Positions 53,139-62,700 of a DNA stretch of 64,000 nt are shown one piece after another; the stretch's first letter is position 1, and every line of letters starts with the position of its first letter. The position numbers and the translations under genes were made by a program. The notes beneath the pieces are model-generated. The model ran no database searches. It was not told the DNA's origin and was given only the letters and a program-made list of their open reading frames with translations. This DNA is from Ulvibacterium sp965248315 (lineage in GTDB: Bacteria; Bacteroidota; Bacteroidia; Flavobacteriales; Flavobacteriaceae). Location of the stretch: contig NZ_CBDFIX010000002.1 in NCBI RefSeq assembly GCF_965248315.1, positions 2,852,001 through 2,916,000 on the forward strand, written 5' to 3'.

Positions 53139-56100
53139 ATGAACACCAGACCATTGCTTTATGTTGCGTTAATACTCGGTACCTTAGGGTTTTCCCAAGA
53201 ACCGACAGAAGACGATTTCTATCAGGAAGAAGTCAATAAACTGGTAAAGGTACCCCTTTCCCCAGAAGCTGCGGCCTTTGCCCAGTACGGTAATACCCCG
53301 GTGAACCAGTATTCCGGTATTCCGGAAATAAGCATTCCCCTTCATGTTATTCCCGGTCGTGAGATGGATATTCCCATTTCCCTTACTTATGATGCCTCGG
53401 GTATAAAAGTGGAGGCTCTTTCCTCTTGGGTGGGACTCAACTGGAACCTGAACTTCGGAGGAAGAATTACCCGCATGGTCAACGGACTTCCGGACGATTA
53501 TTTTGCCGGGGGCTCCTATAGTTCGATAAGCACCCCTGGTATATCCGACAAGATCAATAGCTATTCCCAAAATAACAATCGATTTCCCGATCAAGATGCC
53601 GCATTGGTGTATTTCAATTTTTTAAAGGATATCCAAATGAATTTTACGGACGCCGAACCGGATTACTATATGTTGAACGTACCGGGCATTAATGAGACCA
53701 TAGTCGTGGACATAACGGATAACAACACCCCTAAAGTACTGAATAACCCGCGGATCAAGGTGGAAATGACCACAGGTTCGGGTACTGTAAAGCCCATAGA
53801 GAGTTGGAAGATTACGCATGAAGATGGCACCATATATCATTTTGAAGCCAAAGAGGACACGGAAGTCGTCGGGAACGATACCGAGAGTTCGGGTGCCATA
53901 AATTACCAGTATACCTCGTCCTGGCTCTTGACCCGAATAGAGTCTTCCAACAAAAAGGACAATTTTGTTTTTGACTACTCCGATAGTGGATATTGGGCCG
54001 ATCCGCAACCGGCCTCTTCGGCGGTAACGGCCATTACCAAAATTGTGCCCACACAGAATTTTTATCGGAAGCCGAACCAGCAATTTGCTGGCAGTGCGCA
54101 ATACAGAACATCCCAACAATTCCTGACCCGTATTTCCAATAATGGGAGTACTCTGGTTACCGTGACCTTAGGGAACCGTTTGGACGTAAACGAAGCACTG
54201 ACCCAAACCCGATTGGAAAGCCTGAATTTCCGGGATTATCTGGGACAGCCCATAAGGAGTATCTATTTTGACAATCAGGATTACTTTAACTTGGATGGCC
54301 TTACCGTAAGTCCCAATGGTCCGCTACCCGAGGGTAAGGACAGAATGGACGTTCGCCTCAAATTGAACGGTTTCCAAATAAAGGGTACCGACGAAAAGAC
54401 CTATCAAGCCTATAGTTTTGAATATGACCGACCGGACGACCTGCCCTCAAGGGATTCCAAAGGCATGGATAAGTTGGGCTACTACAATGGCGCGGATGGC
54501 GCGGATGGTAATCCTAAAAACTCGACTTTGTACCCCAAGTATTCCCTAGGTGACAACACGCTTGCCGGAGCCAATAGGGATTTCAGCCCCAATTATGCAA
54601 GGATCGGCCTGCTCAAAAAAATCAATTACCCTACGGGAGGGTTTACGGAGTTTGACTTTGAGTCGCACGATATCTATAAATCCAGCTCCAATACCGCTAC
54701 AGTATACTTTTTTGGGTTGAATGTCAACAGCGATACCCAGGCCAATCCGGATTTATTTACCAACGGGGGATTTTGCCATGATCCGTTTGGGGTCTTTGAT
54801 CCCAAAATCAAAATTGCGACCTTTGTTATTGAGGAATCCGGGGAATACGATATCAGTTTAGAAAACAATAACGCCAACAGTATTGCCTATATCCAGTATT
54901 TCGGTTCGGAATGTAGGATCAAGAACGGTGTGGAGGTTTGTCCGGAAAACCGCTATACCACGTATTGTGATTTCCATACGGTCGCAGGTTCAGCCCTTTT
55001 TAATTCGGAGCGCCATGGCACGAGTCTTACCACCCATCTCGACTCCGGGTCCTATGCCGCCATTGTGCTACTAGATCCCGGTAGCTCAGGGAATACGGAT
55101 CTAAGGATCAGTCAAGAGGTAACTACCACTTTTTCCTCCAACCGGGAGGTTGGGGGTATTCGTATTGCACAAATACGGGACTACGCCGATGCTGGATCCG
55201 TGGCACGTATCAAAGACTATAGCTATCGTGTCGGTGGAAGAAGTACCGGTAAGGTCTCCTTTGAACCTAATCTGGTAAAGACCCAAGGCTTTAAGGATAT
55301 TGATAACAATGATATAGCACAAATTCTTAGAACGGCAGGGTTTCCCAAGGGGGATGCACCTTATGTAACCTATGGTTCCGTTACGGAAAGGCTATTGGAT
55401 GGGAACGGCAATTCCGAGGGACATACGACCTATGAATATTACGGTGGCCTAAGTGGTACCGTTCCAAGATCAAGCCCACCCTACGAAAACAGCTACTTCT
55501 CCAGTCTAAGTATCGGCAATCCTCAATATACCAAACGCTACAATAAGGATAATCATCTGGTCTCACAAACCGAGGTCCAATACTTTGAAGGACCGGAGCC
55601 TTCCGTTGGAGGGGCTACCGTGGCCAAGACCCGAGGCATTGCGGTCTATACGGATGCCAACGATTCGGATAAGGTAGTAGTCCTAAAACGAAGAACTGAT
55701 CCGGATGGTACCGATTATGTGACCTACGATTATAGGAATTACTATTGCCCACCCTCAGGAGGCCGTTGTCTGGTACCCGTATTGACCGATCCAAATGACT
55801 TGGCCATTTTAAATGACTTCAGTACGTTGAGAATGCGTTTATGCGGGGCCGCAGGTACCTATGGAGGGGTCTCTCTGGTTGCCGAAACCGGCCGTTTTGG
55901 GGATTTGGCCAATGACCCCAAAGAAGTGTTGTCTGCCGAAACTACGGAATACGATTCCGAGGTAGAGTATCTACCCAGACGTATACGTCATACAAAGAGC
56001 AACGGTAAGACCTTTGAGACCACTAACTACTATCCCTTGGATGGTGTTGTTGCCGGATCCCAAGACCTATTGGACAAGAACAATAGACGCGAGATTGTAC

Positions 56101-56660
56101 GGCAAGATGTCGTACGGGATCCGGATGCCACCACCCCGGTCCTTATCTCAAGACAATCTACGGATTTTGAAGCACTAAGTCCAGGTATTGTAGTGCCCAC
56201 ATTGATCAAGATAGGCAAGGGAAGCTCGGCCACTACACACCTGGAGGATCGGGTAGTATTGGATTACTATGCGGACGGTTCCTTGTTGGAGTCCCAAAAA
56301 GCCAATGGGACCAGCACCTTTTACCTATGGAACAACAGGGGCCAATATCCTTTGGCGAAAATTGAAAATGCCACACGCACAGAAATAGAGAATGCCTTGG
56401 GAATAAACGAATTAGAAGAATTTAGACCAAATACACAGACCCTTACCGAAGCGCAGGAGCAGAATTTACGGAACAAAATCCCCCATGCCATGGTTACTAC
56501 CTATGAGTATAACCTACTTATTGGACTGATCAAGATGACCGACCCTAGGGGATACAGCACCTTCTTCGAGTATGATGCCTTGCAGCGATTAAAATTGGCC
56601 AAGGACCAGGAAGATCACATTCTTACGGACTACCAATACAAATACGCAACGGAACAATAG
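53139..56660 (+). CDS. secreted RHS/YD-repeat protein without core tip
   Basis: The 1173-residue protein has a signal peptide ending LGFSQ and an N-terminal domain common to flavobacterial RHS-type proteins (NQYSGIPEISIPLHVIPGREM, ISLTYDASGIKVEALSSWVGLNWNL). Long beta-rich repeats follow, with YD-type motifs at the C-terminus (MTDPRGYSTFFEYDALQRLKL), and it stops at KYATEQ without an RHS core or toxin tip. It may form a partner shell or carrier for the giant protein encoded 139 bases further on. Spacing from the LamG gene is 16 bases, so the two form an operon. Confidence 0.8.
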   Translation: MNTRPLLYVALILGTLGFSQEPTEDDFYQEEVNKLVKVPLSPEAAAFAQYGNTPVNQYSGIPEISIPLHVIPGREMDIPISLTYDASGIKVEALSSWVGLNWNLNFGGRITRMVNGLPDDYFAGGSYSSISTPGISDKINSYSQNNNRFPDQDAALVYFNFLKDIQMNFTDAEPDYYMLNVPGINETIVVDITDNNTPKVLNNPRIKVEMTTGSGTVKPIESWKITHEDGTIYHFEAKEDTEVVGNDTESSGAINYQYTSSWLLTRIESSNKKDNFVFDYSDSGYWADPQPASSAVTAITKIVPTQNFYRKPNQQFAGSAQYRTSQQFLTRISNNGSTLVTVTLGNRLDVNEALTQTRLESLNFRDYLGQPIRSIYFDNQDYFNLDGLTVSPNGPLPEGKDRMDVRLKLNGFQIKGTDEKTYQAYSFEYDRPDDLPSRDSKGMDKLGYYNGADGADGNPKNSTLYPKYSLGDNTLAGANRDFSPNYARIGLLKKINYPTGGFTEFDFESHDIYKSSSNTATVYFFGLNVNSDTQANPDLFTNGGFCHDPFGVFDPKIKIATFVIEESGEYDISLENNNANSIAYIQYFGSECRIKNGVEVCPENRYTTYCDFHTVAGSALFNSERHGTSLTTHLDSGSYAAIVLLDPGSSGNTDLRISQEVTTTFSSNREVGGIRIAQIRDYADAGSVARIKDYSYRVGGRSTGKVSFEPNLVKTQGFKDIDNNDIAQILRTAGFPKGDAPYVTYGSVTERLLDGNGNSEGHTTYEYYGGLSGTVPRSSPPYENSYFSSLSIGNPQYTKRYNKDNHLVSQTEVQYFEGPEPSVGGATVAKTRGIAVYTDANDSDKVVVLKRRTDPDGTDYVTYDYRNYYCPPSGGRCLVPVLTDPNDLAILNDFSTLRMRLCGAAGTYGGVSLVAETGRFGDLANDPKEVLSAETTEYDSEVEYLPRRIRHTKSNGKTFETTNYYPLDGVVAGSQDLLDKNNRREIVRQDVVRDPDATTPVLISRQSTDFEALSPGIVVPTLIKIGKGSSATTHLEDRVVLDYYADGSLLESQKANGTSTFYLWNNRGQYPLAKIENATRTEIENALGINELEEFRPNTQTLTEAQEQNLRNKIPHAMVTTYEYNLLIGLIKMTDPRGYSTFFEYDALQRLKLAKDQEDHILTDYQYKYATEQ

Positions 56661-56799
56661 AACCTCTGTAGACCTCAATTTGTGGTACCATCAGCAGAAT
56701 AAACCATTGTACGGACCCGGGATGAATACAGGCATTCCGGTCCAGGAGGTTTGCGTAAAACAAATGAAAATCAGTATACCCTAGTAAATATAACGAATT

Positions 56800-59700
56800 A
56801 TGAAAAGGTCCCAACATCTTATAAAAACATTGAAATGCATCCTGATCATCTGTCTGGTCGGTTTTGCTAACAACATTGGAAATGCCCAAGGAGGCTGTTT
56901 TGGGGTTTCAGCTCCGCAAATGAGTTTTTCATCCAGCGGGGGCACTATTTCTAAAACCATTCAACATAACTGTTCCGGAGGAAGGTTTACCGTAGGCAGT
57001 AAACCCAATTGGCTAACGGTCTCCATTTCGGGATCTCGGGTAACGGCCACGGCGCCGGCCTATTCGGGAGCCGAAAGAAAAGGAAATATTGTGCTGTTGT
57101 ACAACGGTTCCACATCAGGAGGTGTATCGGTGGTCCAAAATAAAGGGGTAAAGCCTCCGCCTCCGCCCCCGTGCAGCATTTCCGGTTTTACTGGGAGCAC
57201 CTTCAGTGCAACGGGACAGACCAAAAACTATACGTTGTCCTACTCCAATTGTCCGTCCAATATTTATTTCACCTTCAAGCGCGTGGTCAACGGCCAGGAG
57301 CAAAATTTACCCAGCTGGATCCAGGTTTCGCAACCTTCCAGCGGGCGGGTGAGCGTTACTTTTTCCCGAAACTCTGGGACATCCAGTAGAAACGTCGTCC
57401 TGATCGGAAAGCGTCAGGACGGGGGGACACCTGGTATAGGAGGTACCTTTGTACAGCATTGTATTGAAAAGACCTGGTATGCGGACAGCGACAACGATGG
57501 CTTTCGAGATCCCGGGAGCACGCCCCAGAAGGACTGTGTCAATAGGGGTTCGGGGTGGACCCAAAATACAACGGTGGACGTATGTCCATCGGAATACAAT
57601 GAACAAAATACGCTGAAAAACTGGTATCGGGATACAGACAATGATGGTTATCGCGACCCTGATGGCGAGATGCGCTCCCAATGTAACAAACCTACCAACG
57701 GACATTGGACCTTGAGCACCAAGAATGATCAATGTCCATCACAGCCCGGCCCTGGATCGGGGACCAACGGTTGCGATCCGGACTGTGCAAGCGGATACCT
57801 ACGGGAGGACGGCACCAGTACAGGTCCACCGGCAAGCAACAACATTCCCGTGGAATTTTCCTTTTCGGAGGACGGGGGGACCGCCTGGGTGGAAATGGTC
57901 TTCCCCGATGGCAGTTGTGCCACTCCGTATAACCCCGTGTTCGAGGATGTGCCCGGATGGCTCACCTTGACCCCGGCATCGGGCAACAGGATAAAGATCG
58001 TATGTTCGGCCTACACCACCCGGGGCGGTGAAAGGCATACGCAGCCACCAGTACGGGTAGAGGTGATCAACAATGTCTTCATCGGTACTATTTCCGTGGC
58101 ACAGGACGGCCCGCCCCTGCCCTGTACGGTTTCCGGGAACCTGGATGGTACCTTTGACGAAAACGGGGAGGAACTGACCTTTCCGTTGACCTATGACAAC
58201 TGTTCCGAAGAAGCGACTTATGATATTAAAAGATCGGACGGCAGTGCCTTACCCGATTGGGCGACCGTCATCAAAGACGGACCGGACGAGATAACGATTC
58301 GGCTGGACCGAAACGACGAACAGTCGTCCAGGACCCTGACGGTGGTGGCCACAGGAATCAACGATTCCTCCCTTTCCGTAGGGGGACAACTTACGCAATC
58401 CTGCGACCTCCAGACATGGTACAAGGATAAGGACAATGATGGTTGGGCGGAGTTTGCCGTAGAGGCATGCAGCCAGCCCACGCCCACGGAATGGTACAAG
58501 CTGTTGGCGGACATAGAGGGTACCGGGGATTGTGACGATGACGATTCATCGATCAACCCGGGTACCACCTGGTACGAGGATACGGACGGGGACAATTACA
58601 AGGACCCAAATGGGGCAATACAATCCAGTTGTACCCCACCCGCTACGGGAAATTGGACCAATTCACCGGAATCCGTCGATGACCAATGTCCTAACCAATC
58701 TGCACCGGGGCCAGGAACCAATGGTTGCGATCCGGACTGTGCGAGCGGATACCTTCGGGAGGACGGCACCAGTACAGATCCACCGGCAAGCAACAACATT
58801 CCCGTGGAATTTTCCTTTTCGGAGGACGGTGGGACCGGCTGGGTGGAAATGGTCTTCCCGGACGGCAGTTGTACCAGCCCTTACAATCCCGTGTTTGAGG
58901 ATGTCCCCGGATGGCTTACCTTGACCGTGGAATCGGGCAACAGGATAAAGCTGGTATGCTCGGCTTATACCACCGCAGGAGGAGAAAGGCGTACACAGCC
59001 ACCGGTACGGGTAAAAGTGATCAACAACGTTTTCATCGGCAATATCTCAGTGGTACAAGACGGCCCGCCCGTGCCCTGTACGGTTTCCGGCAGTCTGGAT
59101 GGTACCTTTGACGAAAACGGGGAGGAACTGACCTTTCCATTGACCTATAACAACTGCTCTGCACAAACGACCACTTATGATCTTAAAAGACCGGACGGTA
59201 GTGCCTTGCCAGACTGGGTGACGGTGGTAAAAGAAGGCCCGGACGAGATAACGATCCGGCTGGATAGAAACGACGAACAATCGTCCAGGACCCTAACGGT
59301 GGTGGCCAAAGCGATTACCGATTCCTCCCTATCCGTAGGGGGACAACTTACACAATCCTGCGACCTCCAGACATGGTACAAGGACAAGGACAACGATGGC
59401 TGGGCAGATTTTGCTGTTGAAACATGTAGCCGACCCACACCCGCGGAATGGTACAAGGTATTGGCGGACATAGAGGGGACCGGGGATTGTGATGATGACG
59501 ACCCATTGGTCAACCCGGGTACCATTTGGTACGAGGATACGGATGGGGACAATTATAAAGATCCCAATGGAGAGGTAGTAGAGGCGTGTAGTCCGCCCGA
59601 AGGGAACTGGACCTCGGACCCACGTTCATTGGACGACCTATGCCTGGACCATGCCAACAGCACCGAGGGGAGCAATGGCTGTAATCTGGATTGTTTGCCC

Positions 59701-62700
59701 TTCTCGATAGATCCTGGTATTATTGAGTTCACCGACCAGGGGGGAACACAAACGGCTACTGTAAAAATAGGATGCACCTCGGGATACACCATAGAAGTAC
59801 AGCCCACCAGTTATGACTGGCTCACGATCAACTTAAACGGTACTTCCCTGGAACTGGAATGCGATCCGGGTACCGAGGCCAAGGATATCACCATAAACCT
59901 AACGGTCAACGGAAATTCCGGAGGAGGATTGCGTGTAAAACGAAATCCGCCACCTCCGCCCCCTTCCTGTGAGGCAGACCCGATTTCCAACGTAGTTCTG
60001 GGAGCGTTTGCAGATTCCCAATCGGTAACGGTGACCTTTGTAGAACCTAGTAATTGTAGCGGCGCTATCTATCTTGGACATCCCTATGAAGAATCAGTCC
60101 CGCAATGGCTGAATATAGAACCTTCGGCCAACACCTTTACATTAAGTGCGGGAATTAACGATACCGGTACTACAAGGACCACGACCCTGGCCGTGTTTAG
60201 GGATGATGGAACGGGAACCGGCACCACCGTACCCGTTGGAGTATCCTTTAACATAACCCAAGCCAGTTGCCTTATGGAATGGTTCCTGGATGCCGATGGC
60301 GACGGACATGCCTCTGAACGGATGGATTCCTGTTACGATCCGGGAACGGGATGGACCGAGCGGCAGATGCCGGTAGACGATTGTGATGATACCGATCCGG
60401 AGATGTCGGGCGAGACCACATGGTATGAGGATGAGGATGGTGACGGATGGGGAGATCCCCTTAACTACATTACCCAATGTACCGTTCCAGTAGGTTATGT
60501 AAGCAACAATTCCGATCTCTGCCCTATGGTCCACGATACTTCCAACAACTGCAACGGTACAGGGAGCCCCGTAATAGCTGCGGATAACTATCTGTATACC
60601 CGAACCTACCAATCGGAAAGCTTAACGGCTTCGGACTTCTTTACGGAAAACGATGACCTCATACAGGACATCGCCTATTACGATGGTCTGGGCAGACCCG
60701 TACAGCAAATAGGTATAGACTATACCCCGGCCAAATATGATATCGTGACCCCGATAACCTATGACGACTACAGCCGGCAGCATAAGGAATACCTACCCTA
60801 TGCGGTTACGGACAATGATTTGGGCACCTATCGCCCCGATGCCCTTTCCGGGACCCATACGTTTTATGATACGCCCAAATACCAAAATACGGCAAACCCC
60901 TATTCCGAAAAGGAATTTGAGCCATCCCCTTTAAACCGGGTCTTAAAACAGGCCGCCCCTGGGGAGGAGTGGAAGCTTATAAAAAATGCGGACGACCATA
61001 GCATCGAGTTTGCCTACCTGACCAATATCCAGGACCCGAACAACCCGGACGACCTGAACAACGACAACGTACGGCTGTTCCAGGTAGACCTAAGTGGTGG
61101 GGACGAAAACCCGGCACTGGCCGAAAATGGTTTTTATTCGGAAGGTGAACTCTATAAAAATATTACGAAGGATGAGAATCATGACACGGCAGACGGCAAA
61201 TTGCACACCACAGAGGAGTACACGGACAAACAGGGCCGGGTAGTGTTGAAACGCAACTATGCGGACCTCTCCCCCCTAGGGGGAGACACAGAGGGGGCCC
61301 ATGACACCTATTATGTCTATGACGATTATGGCAACCTTACCTATGTACTACCGCCCAAGATGGAGGCGAGTACGGCCAGCCTTACGGACATCAATACCCA
61401 TCTGGCGGAACTGGGTTACCAGTATGTCTACGACCATCGCAATCGTTTGGTGGAGAAACGGATTCCCGGCAAGGGCGAGGAATATATCATCTACAACAAA
61501 CTGGATCAGCCCATTATGACCCAGGATGCCAACCAAAGGGCGAAATCGCCGGATGAGTGGCTCTTTACCAAATACGATGGTCTTGGCAGGGTGGCCTATA
61601 CGGGTATCGCTGTGGAAACCGGCGACTATTCCCGGGAACAGATCCAGGAAGAGGTAGATGCCTTTACCGATCCTCTATGGGTGATCCAAAGCGAGGAAGA
61701 GGTCACTTTTGGCGGTACGGATATCTATTATAACAACGGGGCCTACCCGAACAATACCGCCATCCCAGATGACCCTATGGTGGTCCTGGACGAGGTATTG
61801 ACGATCCATTATTACGATACCTATGTGGATGGGCCGTCGTCCGCTCCCGCTTCGGAAACACCATTGGGTTCCGATTCCGAGACGACCCATAGCGATGCGC
61901 TACAGGGCCTTCCCACGGTTGCCCGGGTAAAGGTTCTGGACGTTCCGGGTCCCAATGTCTGGATCAATACCCAGACCTATTATGATGCCAAGGGCAGGGT
62001 AATCCAGACCTATTCCCACAATGCCTATCTGGAAACGATAGATATTGTGGAGACCCAGTTGGATTTCATTGGCAAGCCTATAAAGGTGAGGACCAGCCAT
62101 ACGCGCAACGGTATGACTATCGTTACGATAGACAATTTTAGCTATGACCATAACGGCCGCCTTCTGGCCCAGACCCAGTGCATCGGGGACGGAACCCTTG
62201 GAGAGGCCTGTCCTACCACTGGCAATTTGGATGAGGATCTGCTCTGGGACGGACTGGGTACCATCAACTCCGATACCGGGGCCACCCATAGTATTACGGT
62301 AAGGAACGCGGACATTGTACCGGGCACCGGGGGTACCACTTTACGTATTGTGGACGATGGCGGGCAGGAACTCATCGTATACAACAATTATGATGAACTG
62401 GGCCAATTGGCCCATAAGAAAGTAGGTGGGACGCCTGGTAGCGATTATAGCACGAGCCAAGAACTCCAGGAGGTGGACTATAAATACAATGTAAGGGGAT
62501 GGTTAACGGATATCAACGATATTTCCGATGCGGTTCCGGACAAATTGTTTAACTTTAAGCTAAGTTACGATCAATCCCCCGATCCATTGTACAACGGTAA
62601 TATCTCACAGACCCAGTGGCGTACCGCCAATACGGACAATACCTTAAAGTCCTATGGCTATACCTATGATGCCCTGAACCGGATAACCAGTGCCCTGGAC

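Noticed and set aside
53184..54119. 136- and 165-codon minus-strand frames opposite the YD-repeat gene
   Set aside because: They are shadows of a well-supported 1173-residue secreted protein.
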